DNA from: Zygnema cylindricum
Lineage: Eukaryota; Streptophyta; Zygnematophyceae; Zygnematales; Zygnemataceae
Direction of reading: 5' to 3'
DNA: 64,000 nucleotides
Assembly (NCBI GenBank): GCA_037447655.1
Contig: JBBHKE010002414.1
Span: 62,001-126,000 of the forward strand
Shown here: positions 1 through 12,409 of the stretch, one piece after another
Position numbering within the stretch: the stretch's first letter is position 1
Layout: each line of letters opens with the position of its first letter
Notes under the pieces: model-generated
What the model saw: only the letters and a program-made list of their open reading frames with translations
The model's database searches: none
What the model was told of the DNA's origin: nothing
Program-made: the position numbers and the translations under genes

Positions 1-583
1 CAACACTAGTTATTAGTCTATATAATTAGTATTAGAACAATTATTAGTTTGTATTAGTTTTTTTTTCCATCAGTGTTTTTTTTTTTTTTGACATTACATG
101 TTCTCTTATCTGATTTGCCCTCTAGTTTGTTCATAAGTTTGTGAGGGAATGAATTCTTGTACGGTTCACGTCCGTGCGCTTTGTTTTCGTAACTCTTTAA
201 AAACGAAAAAGTGTATTCCGAACATGATGTCAAATGGCGGACAATTTGTTATGCGTAGCTGTCGAGTTTTGACGCATAAAACTACATCGTTTGTCCGCCG
301 CTACGCTCTAAAACGGTCGAAACCTACCGTCCCAACCGTCACCGCAGCGTTTTTTGTCATTTTATGAAATTTGGCGTACGGATCCCAAAATTTATGACAT
401 CGTTTTACCCTTTTTATAAGTACGAACCACACAATTGCGATAGTAAAACTATCTGTGCACAAGAGGCGTAAAACTGAAATAAAACATTTGGAGACTACAA
501 TAGTCACGAGAAAGTAACCTACGCTTAAAAAACAAAAGATTACTAACAACAGCAAAGAACCAAAATAAAAAATATCACAGTTA
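1..583. other. Non-coding, AT-rich edge of window
   Basis: No supported gene. The open frames here are short, lack recognisable motifs and overlap each other on both strands. The stretch ends at a TTA trinucleotide (581-583) that flanks the MITE starting at 584. Confidence 0.5.
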
Positions 584-1355
584 GGGTACAGCCCCATGTG
601 GCTAAGTACAGGTTTTTTTTTTTTCTTCGTTTTCCTTTAAAACTTAGCGTAGTACTGCTAAAGTTGCAAACGTACGAAGAAATCGCAAAATTTGCGTCAT
701 CCTCAAACTTAGAATGTACTAAAATTTGTCGTCTTGTGTTTTTTCGACCCACTGTCACGTCATCTTGCCACTTTTTCTTAAAACACATCGACGATGTGTT
801 TTAAAAGAAGTGAAACCGCTTCTTCAAATAGGAAATTATATTCTCAGGTGTGAAATTTTTTCATAAGTTTTTAACGACGAAAAAAAGTACATGGTTGTTC
901 CTTTGTGTCCGCTTGCGTTTTGTACGTTTTTTTTTGTTGTAGGGGTCTCGAGGCTGTAGTGCCATTTGACGGAAAGGTGAAAAACCACGAAGGCGCCATG
1001 AATTTTATTTCCATTCATGCCGGCCGGATAGGAGAGGCAAACGCAAAGGAATGTTGTACAGCCATGGTTACAAGGCTGTACATCTACGATGTCACGCAAA
1101 GATACGCGACATACCAAATCGATTCAAAAATTACGATGCGTCTTGCGACGCTTGAAATGTTTTGAAAAATATGGTTAGGCAAGACAGGTTGTAGACGTTG
1201 ACAGCCGTCACGGGCATTATCAACGTATACAATCGTCACACCCTTAAGCAACAATTTCGTTGTTACACATAGGGACACTTCAAAAATGTGCACGGAAAAT
1301 ATGCGCTAAAGTACAAAGTAATTTCGCTAAGTTACAATTACATGGGCTCCTTGGA
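584..1355. mobile_element. PIF/Harbinger-like MITE, copy A (diverged)
   Basis: Non-coding element related to the copies at 18893-19859 and 39317-40011. The left end reads GGGTACAGCCCCATGTG directly after TTA. The right end retains TTACATGGGC, and the preceding stretch (CACTTCAAAAATGTGCACGG then GCGCTAAA) matches the equivalent part of the 39317 copy. A perfect inverted repeat with 11-bp arms and a 1-bp spacer lies at 780-802. The right terminus is eroded, so the boundary is approximate. A TTA/TAA target and GGG-starting termini fit PIF/Harbinger (Tourist-type) elements. Confidence 0.5.
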
Positions 1356-1356
1356 G

Positions 1357-1870
1357 TTAGATGCAAATAGCAAAGGCTACCAACAGGTACAATACTTCAC
1401 CGATAGCAATTAGACGAGTTCCCCCGAATGGCTTAGAAATAACCATAAGTCGAGCGACAGAAAGACGCGGGGCTACACTATGAGAAATGTGTCGGCAAGC
1501 CACCATCTCGGAAGTTACCTTAAACAGAAAAAAAAAAAAAAAAACAGGAAGGGGTCTCATCTTGAGGAAGGATATTGCAAAGTTATTCATAAACCATCCT
1601 AGGGTGACAGCCTGCCGAAAGGCGAGGGAACATGGTGCTGGCCTTGGTACAGGCTTCACTATGCAAATCAAATGATTCAAGAGGATCATGCCCTTCAACA
1701 ACGGAGAGGATATCGTCATATCGTGCTAGTGATGCAACAAACGTAAAGCATCAACCGTTGCCTATGAGGATGGAGAGGACACCAACGGCCGAAGAGCGTG
1801 TGCAACTCGAGAAAATTCACCTAAACGACTATGGAGGACAACTCGTTTCAGTCTAGCCATGGAACTTGGT
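1357..1870 (-). pseudogene. Fragment of a non-LTR-type reverse transcriptase, N-terminal part
   Basis: On the minus strand, 1719-1357 encodes a stretch ending in a KPFGGTRLIAIGEVLY motif. This resembles the K-P-x-G-G-x-R-P-I-A-x-G-E block near the start of the RT domain in LINE-like elements. The adjacent frame upstream (about 1870-1762) has RLGEFSRVAHALRPL, similar to the L-x-x-G-x-x-x-R-A-A-x-A-L stretch that precedes this block in the same protein class. The two parts are in different frames, so the copy is frameshifted. The downstream catalytic part is missing, and the Harbinger-like MITE abuts its 3' side. A fragment of the opposite (C-terminal) end of a similar protein lies at 48802-49480. 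Confidence 0.5.
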
Positions 1871-4490
1871 AATGGGGCACGACATGGAATAGGTGAAACA
1901 TGAAGACCAATTACTTGATCTTTGTGTGCTCTTGTTGGGGGGCTTTTTTTTTGTGTCGTCTCCAAAACGAAAGGGGTCGAGCATAAAGGGGTAGAAGATG
2001 GAGGATGTGGCTTCTCGTTTGATGGACACGCGTCCGAAACCAATGGACCACCAAGAGGAGAGGGGGGGTGTGATGGTGGTTGTGGTGAAAGAGAGGTAGA
2101 AAGTGGAAGGTGGAAGCATAGATTTGTTGTCGCCGATATGTACGTGAATATAAATTGCAACTATACCATACCACGATATACTATACAATTATCATTATGT
2201 ATAGACTCTATAGTATGTTGTGTCACGTATTAATCTCGTCCATACTCCAGTACGGACTAAGCAACACTTGCGTACAGAAAAAACTACTCTTATTTTTAGC
2301 GTTTATTGTGGAAGGGGTGAGGGCATATAAACTGATGAAACCCTGTGAAAATCTCTAAAGCCAGCTCAACCATTGCAATTTCTTCCATCTGTGTATCAGT
2401 CCGATAAATAGGTAAAACAATATAATTTATTTACGGACATATTAGATACAAAGTAGGTCAAAAAAAGGTACATAACGATTCACAGTAAGAGGCTAGCGGT
2501 ATGCGAAATGAACAGTAGGATCCTACCGGATGTTGTCGTGGAGTATCCAGCTAAAATTCGGAGCAAGAAGTGTATATAAAAGGGGAAATCGAGATAAGAA
2601 AGAAATATTAAAGTTAATGAAACGGCAATGTCGAAAAATAAATTGGGCCAAGTTATGGACACGAGTAGGGAGGACCTAGACAATGAAAGGAAAAAGATGA
2701 TAGAGAACAGTTGTTTTTATTTGTAAAGGAGGTAAGTAAAACCGCCAATAGAGGGCAAAGTTGGGGATTAGTGCTTAAGCGATGAAAGGGTTGCAGACAA
2801 GACCAGTAGCCCGGGGATAAATATAGAGGTTCTCACTCGGAGGAAGGAGCCAGTCGCAAAACCTGCAAGACCTTATCCAAGTTTTCCGGGGGATGAGGAA
2901 TGAAAAGTCAGGGTCCGAATCCTCAAATGCCCCTTCTTGGGGGGTAAGTGGGGCGTATGGAATTGTCGGAGGGAGAAGGTAGGTCGATGATAAAAAAGAA
3001 CCAAAAGCACAAGGACTTTGAACTCAGTTGTTCACATCACCTGCAGGACAACTCACTTGTCACAAATAGCACAAAAGAGGGCTCTCATATTCTTTTCGCT
3101 CTACATTTTACAACCGCACCACCCCCCTCAGGTTCAAGCTTGGCCTCGCTAATCCACCTTTACTTCGCTCAATTTGTTGCTCGCACCACCATTTGTTTCC
3201 ACACGTTGGCGTCCATTTGCTTAAAAAAAAACGTGTATGACATAGCTCATCGAGTATATTATATTTGGTCGTATTTTTAGCAGCACGAAGTGTACATTTT
3301 TTTGTACAACATTTTGCAAGAAGCTGCAGAGTCATGGTTCCTGTTTGAGAACTTTGCACAGGCTCTGCTGAATCATCAATGCTTCTAATACGCCTTGTTT
3401 CTTTCACACATTTACAAAGGCAGTCCATGTCTTTCCATGAATATTAGCGCAGATCCTTGTACAAAACTCAATCCTTCCAAATCCATGATTGTGCAAACTT
3501 TCAGTAAAACTCTACATTGCATGTGTTCAAGTGTTGAAAGTTACGCTGATGCACATTGGAAGTTTCACAGCTCCAACACTTTTGTTTGTAGACCTTCACC
3601 TTGTCATTGTGGTATTGCACAGCTGTTATCAAACTTTCAAGTTCATGTAATTTTAAAATTGTGCGCGCCACTAGCCATTGACATGGCTTGATAATGAGAC
3701 ACCATTGTCATCTCTCTCGTCTCCTTAGAAGACAAAATGACCATTACAGTGATATGAAACACCTTCCACACCACTAATTCTGAGTTACGTGCAAGAATGT
3801 ATTTTACAAGTTTAATTTTTCTTCGAAAAATGAACTGTCTACGCCTTATCGTGACGAATAATTCTTCAAGTAATCGTGCGTGCCATCGGATGATTAGAAA
3901 AACTCCCAGAATTTCTCACACCTCCTGCTCTTCGAATCTGGTTACAAACAAGCAAGACACACACTAATACATAAAGAATTGAATGATTATCACATTAGCA
4001 TCTCCAACAGATTGCTTGCTGCTAAAGTACAACAAACAGGAGTTAAAAAACTCGGAGTTCAAAACAACAATTGACTGTCGTGGACATACAAAAGAGCACG
4101 TGACAAGAATGCCCAAACCAGCAGCTCAGATCCTCTAGAAGCTTCACATATGGTCAAGTTTCAACGCCGCAGAAGAGATATCGTGCAACAACAGCAGGGA
4201 GTAAGCAATGCCGAAACTACTGAGGGGAGTGCACATATATCAATACAGTGGTATCCACTGTCTCTCCTCTTGGTAGAGCCGTTCAAGACTTGCAGCAACG
4301 AGGCAACAACTACCTCTGATTTCCCAACTGCACAACACTGACTCCAATAAGATATAATAAAAGCTTTTTAACAACCACGCGATGGTAAACCATCTGAGAC
4401 ATGGAAACAAAAAAAGAAAGGGAAAGTGAAAACGAAACTGAAAAAACTCACACAGAATCAAACATCCTGGACGGTGAAGCGTGACGAGAA
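1871..4490. other. Intergenic region, 3' flank of the OsmC gene
   Basis: No gene supported. Open frames are short and without recognisable domains. The part closest to 4490 probably contains the 3' untranslated region of the minus-strand OsmC-family gene. 2010-2110 is G-rich. Nothing else stands out. Confidence 0.4.
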
Positions 4491-7404
4491 TCAACTGACA
4501 TCAGCCAATGAGCTGCTTATCCCTTTGGGCATCTTTCCTAGCATCATATTCTTCACGGGGCATTTATCTGCGAGTGAAGCCAGGCAGCATGCCATGAAAA
4601 CCCAAGTGTACCTCACTAAGAAAGAAACGAAAAAAGAACAAAACTTTACACCAGGACACAGTTCTGGTCCCGGCATACATTACAACATAATAAAAACGCA
4701 CATGAGACGTCCAGTAATATGAAATAACATACAATATTCGAGGATGTCCCTCCCATAGAACTCTCGCATGCAAAGACTTGTCACAGAGGCAACGTTACAT
4801 CAACAGCACAACCCTATAGAGTCTCCATACTTTCCTTGAATTGATACTTATGGCAGATCTAATCAATAATGCAGCAGCATATACCAAAGCAATAGAAATA
4901 TAGTATTATCAAAGGGTATACGGGGCAAGAAAGCCACATACCTGCAATCTGGAGGAGGCGATTGCGTTGTTCCTGGGTGAGGTCACCCTCCAAATGAAGC
5001 TCAATGTTGAGCCCCTCTGGGACATGACCAGCTGCCAACATAAATAGGAGCAGTTTAGTTTAGTTTTTTTTCTACAGTTTAGTAGACAACTAGAGTGCTC
5101 ATCAAAAAAGAGAGTTAATAACGCTAATTCGGCCGCGACTTAATTTAGAATCATTAAATAGTGTTAACAACACTTTTTAATGGGGGTGACTACTATCTGC
5201 CACGTCTCCCCACATTAAATTAGTGTTATACATTCTAATTTCACATTTACACTAACATTCGGGCAGTATAAGTTTTACAACATCAGTCAGACAACAGTAC
5301 AACTTTTGAAGCAACAGATGAAAGAGTCGTGTTAGCAAAACAAAATGAGAGAAACTCCGGGCACAATATCTGGTATTCTTCAATTGCCAGTTCACAGGGC
5401 AAGAATGACTGGGAAAGAACAGCACTCACGTGATCTTTGGCTTATTTCTTTTACTTTAATCGTCACACGCTTGAGAGGCCATTGCTTCCGGTCTGCATAC
5501 TGCAAGTTCCCGTTTTGATTTAGCCCCTGCTACAGTAACTGGCCCCAAAGACCCTAAAAACTGGCCCTAACGACTACAACGTTAACGAGAATTCACCTGC
5601 AAGTTCAGTTCCATAAACTCTCCTAAAAAGATTTTCAAAATCGAACACTGTGACCTCAACACGAATCATGTTTGCCCAAAATTCAACATGCAGAAGCGGG
5701 CTCAGTTATAAACAGCCTGTAATCTAGAGGTTTTTTTTTTTTTGCTGCATTGTTTACGAACCTTGTCCTGAATGTAGTCGCTTCCCATGGTTTCCAACTG
5801 TACATTTGATGCATTTGTGCTTCTCAAGAATTATTTTTGGATCATTAACAATGAAATCTCCACAGATTTGCAGTTGTATTGCTGATTGACTACCACAATG
5901 TGCTATGCTTTCACATGAAATGACTTTGCTTTTAACAACAAATATGATTGATCCTCCCTATTAACATCCTGGGAAAGGAGGCAAAACTCACCAATCGGAT
6001 TGTCATGGAAGTGCAGAGTCCAACAGCAGCAATGGCTAACTCCTTGGGTCTGAAATGCACAGTTTTGACAAATGTAAACTTGGCATGAATAATATTAAAG
6101 AATGTATGTGGATTCCAAAATGTGTCAGATTATTTACCAGTGAAATTAACAGCGATGTCAAAGAACATCGGAAGAGAACAGAGCAATGCCTTGAAACATA
6201 CATTGAATACCTGTTCTTTGACCAAGTTAAAGAACATAAAACAATGACGATGTTGCTGCCAGGCTATTAAACATCAGCTTAAAAGGAATATTCTGAATTC
6301 AACAGAGGTGATCTATCACACAAGAGCTTAAAAGTGAAATACATACTTTTCCACGTACCAAAAACCAAAGACCAAGGTCCAAGAGCCAAAAGGTATTTTG
6401 TTAATTTATGATCCTCGAAGAAGGAAAAGGTAAAGTAGAAGCAGTATGCCATGAATGTGGTTACATGCCAGACGAGCTCTCGCAAATAGACACAATTAAA
6501 GACATGGGAACCAAAGAAAATAAAAAACTTAGAGAAGGAACATTGCTTAAAACTCACTCAGGCCCCTCAGGAGGGGAGCCGTCTGGATGTACCAAATCAC
6601 CAATGAACTCATGCTTTCCAACTCTAATCGTGTTCTTGTATCGTTCTACACCCTTCCAAGTCAAGAATACAAACATGCAAAGGTTAGAGCAGCCCTATTT
6701 GTGAGAAAATACGCACATTCTAGAAAAATAGACAACCTGCATGAGATAGCTTTGATGGGAGAGTTCAAAAAGAGAAAACCACCGTCTTGTGTCCTTTACA
6801 TTGAGAATATCATCTAATTTCTCGAATGGAATGCAAAAATGGCACTAAAATGAAACAACAACAGAGAGATCATTTGATGTTTAAATTTTATACTTCGGTA
6901 TTGAGCTCCAGCCATTTTCAAATAGTTGTCCTCCAAAAGAACGAGAAGGCTTTACTATTTGTATGAAGACAAGCCAAGTTACAAAAACTAAAAAGTCAAA
7001 GTTAAATTTAGTTCAAATTCAAAGAAGCCGCTCGAAACTGCTCATGTTCGGTAGACGCCATATCCATAAATAATACTCACCTCAACTTCTTCAATACTGG
7101 CACTATGCAGCATCCTCCTCATATGCCCAAATGCTCCATCTGTTCGTTCCAAAGCTGATTGTCTGCCCTGCCTGAGCGCATAAACAGTGGCCACTCTTCC
7201 AATGGCCAAATTATTTTCTCTCGCTACAGGTATGGAGCCTGAAAAAAGGGTGACAGGAACATCCTGCGCATTGCTGAATCTTACTGGAATAGAAGGGCAA
7301 TCAACTGTGGAGCGAAGAGGCGCGACAAATTCCTTGGGAACACAATTTCTGAAACCTAAGAAGCGAGAGACATTTGTTGCTGCTGAGAAAACCTTTCTGT
7401 TCAT
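4491..7404 (-). CDS. OsmC/Ohr-family protein, probable organelle-targeted thiol peroxidase-like
   Basis: OsmC-fold proteins reduce organic hydroperoxides with a pair of conserved cysteines. Exons on the minus strand are 7404-7081, 6652-6558, 6049-5992, 5499-5430, 5031-4942 and 4567-4491. All have GT-AG borders with matching phases and give 237 aa ending in TGA. The C-terminal 130 residues carry the OsmC core: an RYKNTIRVGKHEF strand, PKELAIAAVGLCTSM with Cys152, LYADRKQWPL, the LTQEQRNRLLQIADKCPV block with Cys215. The first ~105 residues are not OsmC-like; they are rich in Arg/Ser/Ala and start MNRKVFSAATNVSRFLGF, suggesting an organelle presequence. The start is tentative, because the frame stays open upstream to a possible acceptor at 7539 and a further 5' exon may exist. 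Intron 4 holds a MITE remnant (5100-5290). Neighbouring UTP23 is divergent. Confidence 0.85.
5100..5290 (-). mobile_element. Remnant of the Stowaway-like MITE in an OsmC intron
   Basis: Contains the family's internal block in reverse orientation: AATAACGCTAATTCGGC, then ATCTGCCACGTCTC followed by CATTAAATTAGTG. It corresponds to GAGACGTGGCAGAT in the copy at 62997-63198. The terminal inverted repeats are no longer clear, so this is an old copy inside the intron between 5031 and 5430. Confidence 0.45.
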
Positions 7405-8353
7405 TGTGATGGTGGCATCTGAGCCTTGACATATGCATCCGCGAGGATTGTTGAACAGAGGCAACTCAGACAAATGTTCTCTTTCACACTTTTCTATTTG
7501 CAGGTGATGAATCGTGCTGTCTTCCGCAATTAAACCATCTACAAGAAAAATTGCTTATCAGAGCAAGGTAAACATTCAGTCAAACACAGTCGCGGGTTGA
7601 GATTAGAAGAGCAGAGTAAACAAGAGTGATTCTCGGTCGGCAAGCTTCCGTCCTCTCATGCCAAATTTCGCCTTTTGCTGTTTCGTGAAAGTTATGTTCT
7701 TTAGCAGCTGTGTGATCAAATTTCAAAGCTGTTATACTTTCAGTGGAGGGGTTTTCCGCTGTCATTGCGTAAGGACTTTTCCTTAAATTGTGTGGACAGT
7801 GGTTTTACCAGACTTGTTTGTAAAAGAACAGCATAGTCGCGAATGTCTTAAAGTAGCATTTATCCACGCGTGTCCAACATGCAGGATATTTCCGTCTATT
7901 TGCAATTTTGATCCCTTCTGGCGAAAGTAAAACGCCGCTTTATTTATTTCTCTCAACCAGAGGCGCTTGCTGCAGTGCTGCTCCGCGACTGCAATTATTC
8001 ATGGGTGCCATATCGTTACAGCTGGCGATATAACCTGGTACCGTATCGCACTACTTACGTTATAAATTGTGCAACATATGCATTGGCCACATATTTGTAA
8101 TTCAGTAAAAAAATCGTATCATCCTTTACGATTTCAGTAAAGTATATTGAACACCCCTGCGCCAGTTTATTGTATTCTCCTGCTTGCACCTAATATCGCG
8201 AAGAAAATCATGGTGTGCATCACTAATGTAGCTTCAAATTTCACTTAAAACTTAGTTACAATTGAGCCGGGAGCGGTACTTCGTCCAGTATACCTTCCTA
8301 CTGGTTTTGCTGGTAATTTTAGCTCCACGAGAGATAGCAGACTAAAATAGAAG
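7405..8353. promoter_or_regulatory. Divergent intergenic region between OsmC and UTP23
   Basis: About 0.95 kb separates the two start codons, so promoters and 5' untranslated regions of both genes must lie here. A minus-strand open frame at 7765-7580 (starts MTAENPSTES) could be a 5' exon of the OsmC gene, but I see no donor giving the required phase. No clear TATA box was chosen. Confidence 0.4.
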
Positions 8354-10590
8354 ATGAAAGTGAAACGGCAGAAACATAACCGCCGCCATGTGCGCTTCTA
8401 CAAAACATGCTTTTCTTTCCGGGAGCCTTTCAAGGTACTGTGTGACGGCAACTTTGTCCACCACGCGACAAAAGGACAGATGGGAGACATTCCGACTGTG
8501 CTTGTACGGGTCCTGGGAGGCGAAGTGAAGGCAATGGTCACCAGGTATGCACACGAGCAGGTGTTCACATTGCTGTTGAAGAGGTTTGGTCATTCGGAAA
8601 ATTACATTTATGTATATCTCCTCATGGTCTCTGGAAGGCTGGTTCTTGTGCCAGGTGCGTTTTAGCCGAGCTGAGGAAGCTTGGCGATGCATTTTTGGGT
8701 ACAATTGACGCTGCGCGATGTCTGGGGATGGCAGCGTGAGTGACAGCTGGACCCTGTCGGTCAGTGTTCAACAAGCTACCTTGTAGGAGTCTTTCTTATT
8801 GTGACTCCAAGTTATTTGTCCGTGGCTATTGCAATTTAAGACTTCCTAAAGTATTTTTCGAAGGCTACTGCAAATTAGGACTTCTAGATTGAGTTAATTG
8901 CTCTTGGTATAATCAATGAGAGAAGTGGGGAATTGTTAATATGTGATAACATTGTGTGGTTATGTCTATGAGTGTGTGGGCATATCGGGAGCTAGGAGAA
9001 GTAATGTGTACCTTCAAAATACATCCCAGTGTCATTTGTCAGGTATAGAGCTTTACTTGTGCGTTGAATTGTTTGTGTTTTTGTTGGTTCATTTATCATA
9101 CCTTTGCATATTTTTGCCAAGCAGGTGTGAGCATGAGGTGGCCCTGAGCGCGGCTGAGTGTATCAAGGCGATGATTGGGGACAATAATCCCGAACACTTT
9201 TTTGTGGCTTCTCAGGACGTTGGTTTGCGTGGACATATACGCAAGGTAAGGGTTTAATAAACTGTTGAATTCTCCGCTACGTAGCCACCGATGGCCATCC
9301 CTTTACTTTGCAGATATAATCACTTATTTTCTTAGAAGTTGAATAAAAATGTTTTTATTTCATGATTTATACGTGCTCCCTGGTCTTTTTACCCACCGAG
9401 CCTCCTGGTTGAACCCACTGAAGGTCCTCTTCAAGTAAAATATTTGCGCTCGGACCCTCCTTCCATGCATTTCACCTTCTTCCGCCCTTCATGAGATTGC
9501 AAGCTAGAGGATTCGATGAGGTGATTGCCAGCATTCATGCTTGTTAAGAAATATCATTGCCTCGTCCTTTTGTATCAGATTCCTGGCGGTGCATTGATAT
9601 ACGTGAACAGAACAGCAGTGGTCCTGGAGCCTCCGTCAGAACAGCAGGAACAGTATGCAAAATTGAGTGAAGCAGAGCGACTTCACCTTTCTGACAGAGA
9701 GGCAAAGATCTTGAAGTCGCGCACACTGGAAGATCGCCATGGGGCAGCTCGGCGATATAGCAGTGGGGAGGGAGAGCTCAGGAGGAACAATAATGAGGTG
9801 GGGTCGCCTGTAGGAGGAAATAGAAATGGTACATCAGGGACAGGGAGTGAAGGGTTGGTGGATGATGCTGAGGGTGAAGAGAGGAAGCACAGGAGAGTCA
9901 AAACTCTTGCAGAAAACGACAAGCCAACCTTCAAACGGAAACACCCTAAGGTAATTGGATTTGGATGATTATTTAAATGTTTCTGAAATTTGGACTGTAG
10001 TTTACATGAAGCAGATTTTACGCCGTCAGTTGTTATTTTTTTAGTGTTATTAATTATATTTTTGGTCCGGTCGATGTTGACGACTTTGGAGGCGTTAAGA
10101 AGAAACTGTAAATATGGGTGCGAAAAAACCGGCACCAAATAAGTGTTATTTACGCCAATGAAGAGTCGCTCTGTAGCTTTCTACACACACCTTTGGTATT
10201 GAACTTTTTGTGGAGTATTTTAGTGCTCATAGATTTTTCATTTGGCAGGGGCCCAATCCTCTCTCTGTTAAGAAAAAAACAAAAACGGGGGCAGCATCTA
10301 CGGCTTCTTCTAAAATCCCGAAGGTAAGTAGATAATTCTCCGGTGCATGCAAGCCATAGATATTGATGGACTTGATAAAGGTAGTATTCGGTATTGATGA
10401 GCTTACAACTCAGCGGAAAAAGTAAAGTGGCATTGATTGCACATGTAAGAAACGGAGCAATTAGTTTCATGGTTTGTGAAATAGCTCGTATTCATTTAAC
10501 TAATCAAATTGGGCTATGCAGGAGGCTACACCTGATAAACCATCACGAAGGAAGCGGCGAAGGCCGGCAAAAAAAGAAACAGCAGAATAA
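8354..10590 (+). CDS. UTP23: UTP23, small-subunit processome PIN-domain protein
   Basis: UTP23 belongs to the nucleolar machinery that cleaves pre-rRNA around the 18S region and helps release snR30/U17. Exons are 8354-8544, 8655-8735, 9125-9245, 9579-9950, 10249-10323 and 10522-10590, all GT-AG and phase-consistent, giving 302 aa with a TAA stop. The N-terminus MKVKRQKHNRRHVRFY and the FREPFKVLCDGNF segment (Asp31 is a PIN acidic position) are typical of the family. So are RCVLAELRKLG (64-74), CLGMAACEHE (86-95, candidate zinc-binding Cys/His), GDNNPEHFFVASQD and IPGGALIYVNRTAVVLEPPS. The tail is low-complexity, basic and lysine/arginine-rich (KRKHPK, RRKRRRPAKK), as expected for RNA binding and nucleolar retention. 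It converges with the downstream dehydrogenase gene. Confidence 0.92.
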
Positions 10591-12409
10591 TGATTAGAAT
10601 TCACAATTGTTTAGCTTTTGGTTTGGCTTACGGAGGTAGGATATTGGAGTGTACAACTCAAAATCAACAAGTTATGCACTCCTCCTTCGGTAAGGTGTGT
10701 ATGATTTTTAGTGTTGGATGCAGTTCCGCATGTTACAGAATGGTCTTTAATAATGAGTCTGCATTATTGCTTCCATGATGAGGCAAGCATGTGTGTACTT
10801 TAGTCTGTACAGTTTTGGTGATGCGGGTGGCACATGATGTGATGGCTCTTGATTGCTCAATTGCAAACTTGGATGTATGACACTTAGTGAAGCATTAAGC
10901 CTGATTGCTGTGTTCAAAACCTGACTATATGACCATAACAGAGGAATTATATACGCTGAATCTCACGCTCCTGTGAGTGGTTGTACAGTATCCATTTCGT
11001 GTATGTTGTCTACAGCTCGGCAGTTCCGCAGTTCTGCAATTTGTTGACAGCAGTAGGAGTAACTCCTGGTGATGTGTATCATGAGAAGTTTTCTGATTTT
11101 TGGTATGCAACTATATTGCACGGATTTTAGGAAAGGGTACTTTAATCACATCTCAGTGTCCGCTTCACAATGACTCACCAAATGAGCCAATCTCATCCAT
11201 TATTAGAGAAAGGCTTATCTACATGTGGAAGGTTAATCCATCAGTTTTTTGGAAACATGCAGAAAAAAAATTGTATATTCTGTATCATAGATCAAAAATT
11301 CCGCATGATTTGCCATATTCCCAACCCACACAACGTGCATATCAGGTGTAGTTCTCTAAGAGTCTTAACGCACTTTGTTTATTTCATTTTTTGTGTGTGT
11401 ATAATACGGGTAAAAATGCAGAACTTTTGACTTATGGCCTCTGTGGACCATTATACAAAAATGACAACGCTGCTCTGGCAATGTTGTATGTCATGAATTT
11501 GCTCTTATGTACTTGCAGTTCTTTCTTTAGTGAATTTGCATCCATCTGTCCAGGAGAGTAACTCTATTGCGTAATTGGTTTTTGACCTTGAACAAATTAA
11601 AACACAATCAGAATGGAAACTTTGAACCTTTGACCAGATTCAAAATAGCCCTGTTGACACAGTCAGCTGTGACATGTATGTACATACTTTTACAAGATTC
11701 AAAAAAGCCTTGTTGACACACTCCAGCTGTGTTAAGTGTGCATATACTTTTGCTTTGTAATTGCCAGACATACAACCAGTTTTTTTTTATAGTGGTGTTG
11801 TATATCCAAATATCTATACGCCCGGTAATTTAGTTACATTAGGAATAGGCCACGTAACCTTGAGTTACCTTCACAGAAAACAGCCTCATCCTTTTTATTC
11901 GAACGATGACCACAACAGAAGTTAACTTCAAGGCAACACATAAAAAACATGGGCCTTTAGCGGTCTCAATCCAAAAATGTTGCCCATGTCAAATGCACAT
12001 CAATAAGCAACTCATGAACTTGTGAATTGCTAGAAAAGGGCATAACTACACAGAGTCACCGCATTAAAATGACCCGTAATGATGTTACTGAGATTCCCCG
12101 AGCGTATAGGGATATTTGTTTACTGCACTTTAAAACTGCAATTACTGGAAATGATCAGCACAGAGATTTGGACAATTTTCACCTTTATGTGCCCTACATT
12201 CAAGTCATTCCTGAACATAGGAAAAAAATAACCAACTTTTCCTCGATCCTCCCTTTCACCAAAAACCCAGATCCAATGCACTGTGGTAGATGAGCTGGAA
12301 TATCGAGATCCATGCCTGACAACCTCTATGTGATTGTCCCCATCACACAATGTGAGTAACTCAGATATATTAACAATGATCTTCACTGCAACGCTACTGC
12401 TCCAACCCA
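10591..12409. other. Convergent intergenic region
   Basis: Lies between the 3' ends of UTP23 and the glycerol-3-phosphate dehydrogenase gene and should hold both 3' untranslated regions. Apart from the short tandem duplication at 11637-11755, I see no gene or element. Confidence 0.45.
11637..11755. repeat. Two-copy tandem duplication, about 59 bp unit
   Basis: Both units begin GATTCAAAA and contain AGCC-TGTTGACACA then CAGCTGTG and end in ATACTTTT. Unit 1 is 11637-11695 and unit 2 is 11696-11755. They differ at several positions, so the duplication is not recent. Confidence 0.7.

Noticed and set aside
7580-7765. 61-residue frame as the first exon of the OsmC gene.
   Set aside because: No good donor with the needed phase was found, so it is mentioned only as a possibility.
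9683-10138. 151-residue minus-strand open frame.
   Set aside because: It is the antisense shadow of UTP23 exon 4, whose plus-strand frame is conserved.
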